DNA from: DASYHS01 sp035998295
Lineage (GTDB): Bacteria; Pseudomonadota; Alphaproteobacteria; Azospirillales; Azospirillaceae
Direction: 5' to 3'
NCBI RefSeq assembly: GCF_035998295.1
Contig: NZ_DASYHS010000124.1
Location: forward strand, 1 to 8,471
DNA length: 8,471 nucleotides
Made by a program: the position numbers and the translations under genes
Notes under the pieces: model-generated
The model's database searches: none
What the model saw: only the letters and a program-made list of their open reading frames with translations
What the model was told of the DNA's origin: nothing
Shown here: positions 1-6,545 of the stretch, in pieces
Layout of the letters: each line of letters starts with the position of its first letter
How positions within the stretch are numbered: position 1 is the stretch's first letter

Positions 1-103
1 CGGGAAGACTGCGACCGCCGCAGGGCAGCAATCGAAAACTTGGCTGCTGCATGCCCGGCAACGCTGTGGCAAGGTCGTCCCGCGCATCGGAGAGCTCGCC
101 ACG

Positions 104-964
104 ATGAAGAACATTCTCTCGATCCAGTCCCACGTCGCCTACGGCTATGTCGGCAACCGCGCCGCGGTGTTCCCGCTCCAGCGGCTCGGCCACGACGTCT
201 GGGCGGTCAATACCGTCCAGTTCTCGAACCACACCGGCTACGGCGCCTGGACGGGCGACGTGTTCTCGCCCGAGCACGTGGCGGCGGTGATCGAGGGCAT
301 AGCCGAGCGCGGCGCGCTGGCGCGCTGCGACGCGGTGCTTTCCGGCTACATGGGCGACGCGGCGCTGGGCACGGCGATCCTGGACGCGGTCCGGCGGGTG
401 CGCGCCGGCAACCCGGACGCGGTCTATTGCTGCGACCCCGTGATGGGCGACGTCGGGCGGGGCTTCTTCGTCCGCCCCGGCATCCGCGAGTTCATGACCG
501 AGCGGGCGGTCCCGGCCGCCGACGTCGTGACCCCGAACCAGTTCGAGTTGGAAGTCCTGTCCGGACGCACCGTCGCCACGATGGAGGACGCGCTCGCCGC
601 GACCGCGGCCGTGCGCGCGCTGGGGCCGCGCCTCGTCATGGTGACGAGCCTGACCCGCAACGAGGCCGATCCCGAGACGATCGAACTCCTGCTCGACGGG
701 CCCGACGGCGCGTGGCTCGCCGTGACGCCGCGCGTCCCGCTGGACCCGGCGCCCAACGGCGCTGGCGACGCGGTCGCGGCGCTGTTCCTCGCCAAGCTGC
801 TGGACGGCGGCGATCCGGCCGCGGCCTTGGCCCATGCGTCGTCCGCGATCTGGGGCGTCATCGAGGCGACGCGCCGTGCCGGCACCCGGGAACTGGCGCT
901 GATCCCCGCCCAGAACGAACTCGTCGAGCCGACGCGCCGCTTCACGGTCCAGAAGGTGCGCTGA
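104..964 (+). CDS. pdxY: Pyridoxal kinase, PdxY type
   Basis: This is a cytosolic ATP-dependent kinase of the ribokinase superfamily that phosphorylates pyridoxal to pyridoxal 5'-phosphate in vitamin B6 salvage. The 286 residues match the length of E. coli PdxY (287), and the N-terminus MKNILSIQSHVAYGYVGN is almost family consensus. Visible motifs are SIQSH (6-10), NTVQFSNHT (36-44), the LSGYMGD substrate loop (79-85), DPVMGD (111-116) and the anion-hole/catalytic motif NGAGD (218-222), with Asp222 as the expected base. The cysteine near residue 122 that binds pyridoxal covalently in E. coli PdxY is replaced here by phenylalanine (Phe121), so the standard aspartate-base mechanism is assumed. 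The start is supported by GGAGAG at 89-94, nine bases upstream of the ATG. It could be named pdxK functionally, but sequence resemblance favours pdxY. It appears to be a single gene, with 101 bases before the next one. Confidence 0.95.
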   Translation: MKNILSIQSHVAYGYVGNRAAVFPLQRLGHDVWAVNTVQFSNHTGYGAWTGDVFSPEHVAAVIEGIAERGALARCDAVLSGYMGDAALGTAILDAVRRVRAGNPDAVYCCDPVMGDVGRGFFVRPGIREFMTERAVPAADVVTPNQFELEVLSGRTVATMEDALAATAAVRALGPRLVMVTSLTRNEADPETIELLLDGPDGAWLAVTPRVPLDPAPNGAGDAVAALFLAKLLDGGDPAAALAHASSAIWGVIEATRRAGTRELALIPAQNELVEPTRRFTVQKVR

Positions 965-1015
965 CCTCGGCGAATTGGGATTACCCTACCCCGTTGGGGC
1001 GAATTTCACAGCTTT

Positions 1016-1036
1016 GTCACGGCCGTGACGGTACCG
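1016..1036. promoter_or_regulatory. Palindromic candidate operator upstream of the glycine-zipper gene
   Basis: GTCACGGCCGTGAC (1016-1029) is a perfect 14-base palindrome. It runs straight into a second, overlapping palindrome CGGTACCG (1029-1036). Both lie 30-50 bases before the ATG at 1066, where a promoter or operator would be expected. The sequence is observed; a regulator-binding role is inference. A palindrome of this length in GC-rich DNA could arise by chance, so confidence is modest. Confidence 0.35.
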
Positions 1037-1065
1037 TGGGGCACATGCGTTTCGTGTAGCCACGG

Positions 1066-1746
1066 ATGGAAACGGTGCAGAACTCGCGCAGACGGATCAT
1101 GGCGGCGGTGGTCGCCGCAGCCGCCGCCCTTTCCTGGTCGGCCCCCGCGACGGCCGACAAGGGAGGCCGTCATGGCCATTCCAAGGTCGAGAAGTGGGAA
1201 TACGACGACGGCGCGTGCAAATACGAGTACAAGCGCACCCCCGGCGTCACCAAGGAAGAAGTCAAGTGCCGCAACCCGGTGCCCCGGATCGTATACCTGC
1301 GCGATCTGCCGCGGGCGGTTCCGGCCCAGGCCCCGGGCCTCGGCTCCCTGCGCTGCAACCGCGACCTCATCTTCGGGGTGCTGGGCGGTGTCGCGGGCGG
1401 CGCGATCGGCAGCCAGATCGGCAAGGGAGACGGCCGTACCGCCGCGACCATCGCCGGTGGTCTGCTGGGCGTGCTGGTCGGCGGCAGCATCGGGCGGTCC
1501 ATGGACGAGGCGGACCTGGCCTGCTTCGGCCAGGCGCTCGAATACGGGTCGCCGACCCAACCGGTGGTCTGGCGCAATCCCGACGCCGGTGCCGACTACA
1601 GCGTGATCCCCGTGCGCAGCTTCCAGCAGGGCGGCGGACTGGATTGCCGGGAATACCGGACCCGGGTGATGATCGGCGGGCGCAGCGAGGAGGCCTACGG
1701 CACCGCCTGCCGCATGCCGGACGGCGACTGGAAGCCGATGAGCTGA
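1066..1746 (+). CDS. Secreted glycine-zipper (2TM) surface-antigen-like protein
   Basis: A 226-residue exported protein of the glycine-zipper/17 kDa surface-antigen type. Residues 8-30 form a signal peptide: RRR, an alanine-rich hydrophobic core, and a likely cut after SAPATA at residue 30. There is no lipobox cysteine, so unlike many relatives it does not look like a lipoprotein. Residues 31-98 are charged and carry three cysteines. Residues 103-144 hold a glycine-zipper pair rich in GxxxG spacing (GVLGGVAGGAIG, then GGLLGVLVGGSIG) joined by a short polar turn. The C-terminus (about 190-223) has the CREYRTRV...EEAYGTACRMPDGDWK pattern seen at the end of outer-membrane surface-antigen proteins. 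The family is usually envelope-associated, and its precise role is unknown. The first ATG keeps the positively charged signal-peptide start; an alternative ATG at 1099 would remove it. Neither has a strong ribosome-binding site. Confidence 0.85.
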   Translation: METVQNSRRRIMAAVVAAAAALSWSAPATADKGGRHGHSKVEKWEYDDGACKYEYKRTPGVTKEEVKCRNPVPRIVYLRDLPRAVPAQAPGLGSLRCNRDLIFGVLGGVAGGAIGSQIGKGDGRTAATIAGGLLGVLVGGSIGRSMDEADLACFGQALEYGSPTQPVVWRNPDAGADYSVIPVRSFQQGGGLDCREYRTRVMIGGRSEEAYGTACRMPDGDWKPMS

Positions 1747-1748
1747 AG

Positions 1749-1848
1749 CAATTACCTCTAAAGATTTAGTCCTTATGTAGTAACGCGATTGATAAAACGC
1801 CGGCGTTGTGCTGGACTCCCGCGAAAGGAGACTTTCCGGGATCTGGTC
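1749..1848 (+). promoter_or_regulatory. AT-rich leader with palindrome, likely promoter region of the membrane-protein gene
   Basis: The gap between two plus-strand genes holds the most AT-rich stretch in this part of the window (about 1749-1797), in sharp contrast with its GC-rich surroundings. It ends in a perfect 12-base palindrome, AACGCCGGCGTT (1796-1807). A strong Shine-Dalgarno-like AAAGGAG lies at 1824-1830, but it is 18 bases from the ATG at 1849, too far for ordinary use. No convincing -35/-10 pair can be assigned. That this is a promoter is inferred from composition and position. Confidence 0.35.
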
Positions 1849-3015
1849 ATGCGCATCGCGTGCATCTTCGCCGTCGTTCTGGCCGCCCTGGCGGCGCCGC
1901 TTTCCGCCCATGCGCAGACGACATCCCCGCCTGCATCCTCGCCTGCCGCCGTCGAGGTCGTCGGCGTCCAGCCGGCGGTGGCCGGGCTGCGCGACACGAT
2001 CACGATCGAACTGCGCGTGCCACCCGGAGCCGACGCACCGGGCGCCACCGCGGGGGACACGTTGGCGCTGTTCCTCGGCGGACGGGAGATCGGCGGACTG
2101 AACGGCTCGGTCGAGACCATCGACGAGGCCGACGGCCTGCACCACCGGGCTACCTTCACCCTGATGCGCACGGAAGCCTCCAAGGACGATTGGGCCGTCC
2201 TGCTCGGTGCGCCCAGGCTCGCGGACCCGGTGCGCCGGATGCCGGTCAGCATCGGCGTTTCCGGGCAGCAGCCCTTCCCGACCAAGGCCAGCCTGGGCCT
2301 GCGGGTCTTCGATCCCGTCTGGGCATTTGGGCTGCTGGTGGCGGTCGCCCTGGTCGGGGCGGCGGTCGTCGCCTGGGCCGCGCGCACCGACCTGCTGCGC
2401 AACCCTCTCCCGTCGGACCCGCCGCCGCCCGACCTCGCGCCGAGCCGGCCGGTTCGCGGCACCTTCAGCCTGTCGCGCACGCAGATGGCGTGGTGGACGG
2501 TGCTGGTCTTCGCCTCCTTCGGCTTCATCTTTCTGCTGACCGGCGACTACGACACCCTGACCGTCGGCACGGTGGCCCTGCTCGGCATCGCCGGGGCGAC
2601 GGCGCTCGGCTCGACCGTGGCGACCGCGGGCGCCGCCCCGGGCGCCGGAACGGGCCTCGGCTCGCCGGAGCGCGACCAGGCCGTCGCGGCGCTCAAGCAG
2701 CTCCGCCAGCAACTCGCCGACCTCCCCGCGACGGCGGGCGCCGCCGCGCGGGCTGCCCTGCAGGCCAAGGTCGCGGCTGCCGAGGCCCAGGTGTTCGGCA
2801 GCTCCAGGGGCTTCCTGCGCGACCTGCTGTGGGACGGCAACGGCGTCAGCCTGCACCGGCTGCAGGCCGTGCTGTGGACGGTGACGCTGGGCGTGGTGTT
2901 CCTGCTCGAGGTCTACCGCGTGCTCGGCATGCCGGACTTCAACGCGACCCTGCTGGCACTGCTGGGGATCAGCAACGGCACCTATGTCGGGTTCAAGCTC
3001 GCCGCCAGGAGCTGA
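1849..3015 (+). CDS. Uncharacterised membrane protein with signal peptide, periplasmic domain and duplicated two-helix module
   Basis: I do not recognise a named function for this 388-residue protein. Residues 1-22 are a signal peptide (hydrophobic core, likely cut after SAHA). Residues 33-155 are beta-like and presumably periplasmic, with FTLMRTEASKDDWAVLLG (103-120) as the most distinctive segment. A membrane helix at about 157-177 leads to a proline-rich cytosolic linker (PLPSDPPPPDLAPSRP, 187-201). Helices at about 214-231 and 239-258 follow. Next comes a hydrophilic, alanine/glutamine-rich helical segment (272-315) and a second helix pair (about 339-356 and 366-384). Residues 207-254 align without gaps to 334-381, with 15 of 48 positions identical. 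The shared residues are S-L-x-R-x-Q, W-T-V and A-L-L-G-I...T..G. The ATG at 1849 is chosen because it begins the signal peptide directly; an ATG at 1789 would place 20 charged residues before it. The gene ends 4 bases from convergent asd. A sensor, channel or anchor role would all be guesses. Confidence 0.82.
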   Translation: MRIACIFAVVLAALAAPLSAHAQTTSPPASSPAAVEVVGVQPAVAGLRDTITIELRVPPGADAPGATAGDTLALFLGGREIGGLNGSVETIDEADGLHHRATFTLMRTEASKDDWAVLLGAPRLADPVRRMPVSIGVSGQQPFPTKASLGLRVFDPVWAFGLLVAVALVGAAVVAWAARTDLLRNPLPSDPPPPDLAPSRPVRGTFSLSRTQMAWWTVLVFASFGFIFLLTGDYDTLTVGTVALLGIAGATALGSTVATAGAAPGAGTGLGSPERDQAVAALKQLRQQLADLPATAGAAARAALQAKVAAAEAQVFGSSRGFLRDLLWDGNGVSLHRLQAVLWTVTLGVVFLLEVYRVLGMPDFNATLLALLGISNGTYVGFKLAARS

Positions 3016-3019
3016 GCCC

Positions 3020-4039
3020 TCAGCGGGCCAGATGCTCCGAGACCAGCTTCTCGGCGATCTGGACCGCGTTCAGGGCGGCGCCCTTGCGGAGATTGTCGCC
3101 GACGACCCAGAGGCTGAGGCCGTTCTCGACCGTGAAGTCGTCCCGGATGCGGCTGACGAAGACGAAGTCGTCGCCCGCGCATTCCACCGGGGTCACGTAG
3201 CCCTCGTCGGCGCGGTGGTCGACCACGCTGATGCCCGGCGCCTCGCGCAGGATCTCCCGGGCCTCGTCGGCGGACAGCGGGCCCTCGAGCTCGACGTTGA
3301 CCGATTCCGCATGGCCGATGAAGACCGGCACCCGGACGCAGGTCGCCGACACGCGGATGGAGGGATCGAGGATCTTCTTCGTCTCGACCATCATCTTCCA
3401 CTCCTCGCGGGTGGCGCCGTCGTCCATGAAGGTGTCGATGTGCGGGATCACGTTGAAGGCGATCTGCTTGGTGAAGCGCTGCTTCTCGACGGGGTCGTTG
3501 ACGTAGATCGCCCGGGTCTGGCTGAACAGCTCGTCCATCGCCTCGTGCCCGGCGCCCGAGACGGACTGGTAGGTGGAGACGACGACCCGGCGGATGCGCG
3601 CCGCGTCGTGCAGCGGCTTCAGCGCCATCACCATCTGGATCGTCGAACAGTTCGGGTTGGCGACGATGTTGCGGCGGGAATACTGGGCGAGCGCCTCGGG
3701 GTTCACCTCGGGCACGACCAGCGGAACGTCGGGGTCCATCCGGAACTGGCTGGTGTTGTCGATCACGACCGCACCCGCGGCGGCCGCCTTCGGCGCGAAG
3801 CCGGCGGAGACCTTGGCGCCCGCGGAGGACAGGACAAGGTCGACGCCGCGGAAATCGAAGCCGGCCAGGTCGCGCACGTCCAGCACGTCGTCCTCGCCGT
3901 AGGAGACCTGCCGGCCGACCGATTTCTCGGACGCGAGCGCCACTACCTCGTCGGCGGGAAAGCGCCGGTCCGCGAGGATCGCGAGCATCTCACGCCCGAC
4001 ATTGCCGGTTGCGCCGACGACGGCAATTCTGTAGCCCAT
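3020..4039 (-). CDS. asd: Aspartate-semialdehyde dehydrogenase
   Basis: This enzyme reduces L-aspartyl-4-phosphate with NADPH to aspartate 4-semialdehyde. That product is the branch point to diaminopimelate/lysine, threonine and methionine. The protein is 339 residues, the usual length. The NADP-binding glycine motif GATGNVG is at 9-15. The phosphate/substrate region includes NTSQFRMDPDVPLVVPEVN (95-113). The nucleophile is Cys131 in NPNCST. Gln158 sits in STYQSVSGAGHEAM, and Arg236 (VRVPVF) and His243 (GHAES) are the expected substrate-binding and acid/base residues. The start at 4039 begins the Rossmann strand MGYRIAVVG and has AAAGGA (4052-4047) seven bases upstream, so a longer version from 4105 is unlikely. 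leuB and leuD lie on the same strand upstream, as in alphaproteobacterial leu-asd clusters, but two opposite-strand genes separate them, so asd needs its own promoter. Confidence 0.97.
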   Translation of the reverse strand: MGYRIAVVGATGNVGREMLAILADRRFPADEVVALASEKSVGRQVSYGEDDVLDVRDLAGFDFRGVDLVLSSAGAKVSAGFAPKAAAAGAVVIDNTSQFRMDPDVPLVVPEVNPEALAQYSRRNIVANPNCSTIQMVMALKPLHDAARIRRVVVSTYQSVSGAGHEAMDELFSQTRAIYVNDPVEKQRFTKQIAFNVIPHIDTFMDDGATREEWKMMVETKKILDPSIRVSATCVRVPVFIGHAESVNVELEGPLSADEAREILREAPGISVVDHRADEGYVTPVECAGDDFVFVSRIRDDFTVENGLSLWVVGDNLRKGAALNAVQIAEKLVSEHLAR

Positions 4040-4119
4040 GAGAACGTCCTTTGCCCGGGTCCTGCCAAAGCCACCTGAATTAGGCCCTGGCCCGAAGCTT
4101 TGCAAGGGAAGGAGCGGAC

Positions 4120-4449
4120 ATGGACCGCCGGATCGGAACCTACGAGGAGTTCTGGCCCCATTACCTGGCCGAGCACAGCCGGCCCGTCACGCGGGCCTGC
4201 CATTTCGTCGGCACGGGTCTGGCCCTCGCCTGCCTCGCGGGGGCGGCCGCGACCCGGGACCCGCGGCTGGTCGGCGTGGCGGCCGTCTCCGGCTACGCCT
4301 TCGCCTGGATCAGCCATGCCCTGGTCGAGCGCAACCGTCCCGCCACCTTCACCCATCCGGTATGGTCGCTCGTCAGCGACTTCCGAATGTTCTTCCTGTT
4401 CGTCGCCGGGCGGCTCGACCTCGAGCTGCGCCGGCACGGTATCGGCTGA
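4120..4449 (+). CDS. Mpo1-like (DUF962) small membrane protein
   Basis: A 109-residue protein of the DUF962 family, related to yeast Mpo1, an Fe(II)-dependent dioxygenase that removes one carbon from 2-hydroxy fatty acids. Family hallmarks are EEFWPHYLAEHSRP (9-22) with His14 and His19, CHFVGTG (27-33) with His28, and SHALVERNRPATFTHPVWSL (65-84) with His66 and His79, followed by SDFRMFFLF. These histidines are candidate iron ligands. Hydrophobic stretches at about 28-43, 50-65 and 88-97 suggest membrane insertion. The start has AAGGAG (4109-4114) five bases upstream. The gene is divergent from asd across 80 bases and is followed 9 bases later by a small gene, so the two are probably co-transcribed. 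Family membership is clear. That the bacterial protein performs fatty-acid alpha-oxidation is inference. Confidence 0.85.
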   Translation: MDRRIGTYEEFWPHYLAEHSRPVTRACHFVGTGLALACLAGAAATRDPRLVGVAAVSGYAFAWISHALVERNRPATFTHPVWSLVSDFRMFFLFVAGRLDLELRRHGIG

Positions 4450-4458
4450 GGAGGCGGC

Positions 4459-4716
4459 GTGGCCACGCTCCAGGAGACGATCGCGCAGGCGATCAAGTCG
4501 GCCGACAGGTCGCTCTTCAACGAGGACTATCTCAAGCAGGCCAGCGCCGTCCTGATGGCCCTGCGCAAGGCGGGGTGGGAGATCGTGCCGCAGAAGCCGT
4601 CGGAAGGGCTGGTCGACTTCGCGTGCGACAACCTGCCGTTCGGACGCCTGAAGCAGCAGGACTTCGTCCGCGAGCTCTACGTGACCCTGGTGGAGAACGC
4701 CCGCCGGTTCCCGTGA
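4459..4716 (+). CDS. Conserved-looking 85-residue hypothetical protein
   Basis: I cannot name this small protein. It begins with GTG at 4459, supported by GAGGAGG (4448-4454), which overlaps the stop of the preceding DUF962 gene; only 9 bases separate the two reading frames, indicating a two-gene operon. The sequence is soluble, with no signal peptide or membrane segment. An N-terminal amphipathic helix (about 2-38) is followed by a compact segment with GWEIVPQKPSEGLVDF (39-54), then a basic, helical C-terminus ending in ARRFP. Codon use is GC-rich, like its neighbours. Reality as a gene is supported by the tight spacing, the ribosome-binding site and the plausible protein composition. It could be a small regulatory or accessory protein, but nothing visible decides this. 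Confidence 0.75.
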   Translation: MATLQETIAQAIKSADRSLFNEDYLKQASAVLMALRKAGWEIVPQKPSEGLVDFACDNLPFGRLKQQDFVRELYVTLVENARRFP

Positions 4717-4724
4717 CCGGGCTC

Positions 4725-4742
4725 CGGCGGGGCGGTCCGCCG
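4725..4742. terminator. Possible bidirectional hairpin between convergent genes
   Basis: CGGCGG (4725-4730) and CCGCCG (4737-4742) form a six-pair GC stem with a six-base loop. It sits in the 28-base gap between the convergent 85-residue gene and leuB. There is no T-run on either side, so it is not a classical intrinsic terminator. Its role in ending transcription from both directions is inferred from position alone. Confidence 0.3.
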
Positions 4743-4744
4743 CA

Positions 4745-5854
4745 TCAGGCCGAGAGCTTGTCCAGCTCGCGCAGGATCGAGTCACCCATCACGCCGGTCG
4801 AGCAGCGGGCCATTCCCGGCCCCATGATGTCGGCCGTGCGCATGCCGCCGTTGAGCACGTTCTCGATCGCGCGCTCGATCGTGCCCGCGTCCTCGTGCAT
4901 GTCGAAGGAATAGCGCAGCATCATCGCGAAGCTGAGCAGCGTCGCGATCGGGTTGGCGAGATCGCGGCCGGCGATGTCGGGCGCCGAGCCGTGCACCGGC
5001 TCGTACAGGGCGCGGCGCTTGCCGCCGGTCTCCGCGCCCAGCGAGGCGGAAGGCAGCATGCCGAGCGAGCCGGTCATCATCGCCGCCTCGTCGGACAGCA
5101 TGTCGCCGAACAGGTTGTCCGTCACGATCACGTCGAACTGCTTGGGCGCCTTGATCAACTGCATGGCGCAATTGTCGGCGTACATGTGCTGCAGCTCGAC
5201 GTCGGAGTATTCCTCCTGGTGCAGCTTCGTCACCTCCTGGCGCCACAGCAGGCCGGATTCCATCACGTTCGCCTTCTCGACGGAATGGACCTTGCGGCTG
5301 CGCTTGCGCGCCAGCTCGAAGGCGACGCGCGCGACCCGTCGGATCTCCGAGGTGGTGTAGACCTGGGTGTTGACCCCCCGGCGCTCCCCGTTCGCCAAGT
5401 CCTCGATCCCGCGCGGCTCGCCGAAGTAGACGCCGCCCGTCAGCTCGCGCACGATCATCAGGTCGAGGCCGCGCACGATGTCCGGCTTCAGCGTCGATGC
5501 GTCCACGAGCGCGTCGAAGACGAGGGCCGGCCGCAGGTTCGCGAACAGCTCCATCTCCTTGCGCAGCCGCAGCAGCCCGGCCTCGGGCCGCTTGTCGAAG
5601 GACATCTGGTCCCATTTCGGGCCGCCGACGGCGCCGAGCAGCACGGCATCGACCCCCATCGCGTCGGCCATGGTCTCGTCGGAGAGCGGCACGCCGTGCT
5701 GGTCGATCGCGGAGCCGCCGACGAGGCCTTCCTGAACGTCGAAGGTGACCGATCGCCTGCGATCCATCCAGTCGATCACGCGGCGTACCTGGCGCATCAC
5801 CTCCGGACCGATGCCGTCGCCGGGGAGGATCAGCAGCTTCTTGTTCGCGGCCAT
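4745..5854 (-). CDS. leuB: 3-isopropylmalate dehydrogenase
   Basis: LeuB oxidatively decarboxylates (2R,3S)-3-isopropylmalate with NAD+ to 2-oxoisocaproate, the third step of leucine synthesis, in the cytosol. The 369 residues are of normal length. The N-terminal motif LPGDGIGPEV is at 10-19. The leucine-specific substrate segment LLRLRKEMELFANLRP (94-109) carries the arginines that bind malate. RELTGGVYFGEPRG (136-149) includes Tyr143, and Lys194 lies in VEKANV. The metal-binding TDNLFGDMLSDEAAM (245-259) supplies Asp246, Asp251 and Asp255. The NAD-binding EPVHGSAPDIAGR (285-297) distinguishes it from NADP-dependent isocitrate dehydrogenases. The start has GGAG about ten bases upstream. leuD lies 79 bases upstream on the same strand, and the two are probably co-transcribed. 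Confidence 0.97.
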   Translation of the reverse strand: MAANKKLLILPGDGIGPEVMRQVRRVIDWMDRRRSVTFDVQEGLVGGSAIDQHGVPLSDETMADAMGVDAVLLGAVGGPKWDQMSFDKRPEAGLLRLRKEMELFANLRPALVFDALVDASTLKPDIVRGLDLMIVRELTGGVYFGEPRGIEDLANGERRGVNTQVYTTSEIRRVARVAFELARKRSRKVHSVEKANVMESGLLWRQEVTKLHQEEYSDVELQHMYADNCAMQLIKAPKQFDVIVTDNLFGDMLSDEAAMMTGSLGMLPSASLGAETGGKRRALYEPVHGSAPDIAGRDLANPIATLLSFAMMLRYSFDMHEDAGTIERAIENVLNGGMRTADIMGPGMARCSTGVMGDSILRELDKLSA

Positions 5855-5933
5855 GAAGGAAGAACTCCGTGCAAATTGCCGTCTTGGGTATTTTCTATCG
5901 GAAGAAGGAGGCTGCCTAGCCCCCCTTAGGTCC

Positions 5934-6545
5934 CTATGCCCACAGCCAGGGCTGCCCGGCGCGCTGCCGGCCTTCGAAATCGTCGATGGTGGCGGCGCTC
6001 TGCATCGTCAGCCCGATGTCGTCGAGGCCGTTCAGCAGGCAGTGCCGGCGGAAGGCGTCGACCTCGAAGCGGATGCGCCCGCCGTCGGGGCCGGTGATCT
6101 CCTGCTTCTCCAGGTCGACCGTGACGGTGGCGTTGGCGCCGCGGCGCGCATCGTCCATCAGCAGGTCGACCTGATCCTGCGGAAGGACGACCGGGAGGAT
6201 CCCGTTCTTGAAGCAGTTGTTGTAGAAGATGTCGGCGAAGCTCGGCGCGATCACGCAGCGGATGCCGAAGTCGAGCAGCGCCCAGGGCGCGTGCTCGCGC
6301 GAGGAGCCGCAGCCGAAATTCGCGCCCGCCACCAGGATCTTCGCGTCGCGATAGGCGGGCCGGTTCAGCACGAAGTCCGGTACCTCCCGCCCGTCCGGGG
6401 TGTAGCGCATCTCGTCGAAGAGGTGCTTGCCGAGACCGGTGCGCTTGATCGTCTTCAGGAACTGCTTGGGGATGATCATGTCGGTATCGACGTTGATCAT
6501 GGGCAGCGGAGCGGCGATACCCGTCAGGGTCGTGAACTTATCCAT
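5934..6545 (-). CDS. leuD: 3-isopropylmalate dehydratase small subunit
   Basis: LeuD is the small (swivel-domain) subunit of isopropylmalate isomerase. With LeuC, which carries the iron-sulfur cluster, it converts 2-isopropylmalate to 3-isopropylmalate. The protein is 203 residues, typical for the bacterial subunit. Motifs are NVDTDMIIPKQFL (18-30), the hallmark GANFGCGSSREHAPWAL (74-90) with the substrate-binding serine/arginine segment, and FADIFYNNCFKNGILP (103-118). The ATG at 6545 is chosen because it begins the conserved MDKFTTLTG; a GAGG element lies about nine bases upstream, and the frame further upstream has no family resemblance. leuC is not adjacent: the next gene upstream is divergent guaC. 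The enzyme is inactive without LeuC, so leuC must be elsewhere in the genome. Confidence 0.96.
   Translation of the reverse strand: MDKFTTLTGIAAPLPMINVDTDMIIPKQFLKTIKRTGLGKHLFDEMRYTPDGREVPDFVLNRPAYRDAKILVAGANFGCGSSREHAPWALLDFGIRCVIAPSFADIFYNNCFKNGILPVVLPQDQVDLLMDDARRGANATVTVDLEKQEITGPDGGRIRFEVDAFRRHCLLNGLDDIGLTMQSAATIDDFEGRQRAGQPWLWA

Noticed and set aside
25..50. GCAGCA...TGCTGC inverted repeat before pdxY
   Set aside because: A six-pair stem with a 14-base loop and no T-run; it cannot be assigned to a terminator or operator without the upstream sequence.
989..999. CCCC-GTT-GGGG as a terminator after pdxY
   Set aside because: The stem has only four pairs and no T-run follows, so it is too weak to call.
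1006..2856. Long minus-strand open frame of about 616 codons antisense to the glycine-zipper and membrane-protein genes
   Set aside because: It is low-complexity, Arg/Gly/Ala-rich protein typical of a GC-rich antisense shadow. The plus-strand frames have signal peptides and family motifs.
4077..4105. TTGCAA and TAATTC with a 17-base spacer on the minus strand as an asd promoter
   Set aside because: Spacing and position fit, but the -10 matches consensus poorly, so it could be chance.
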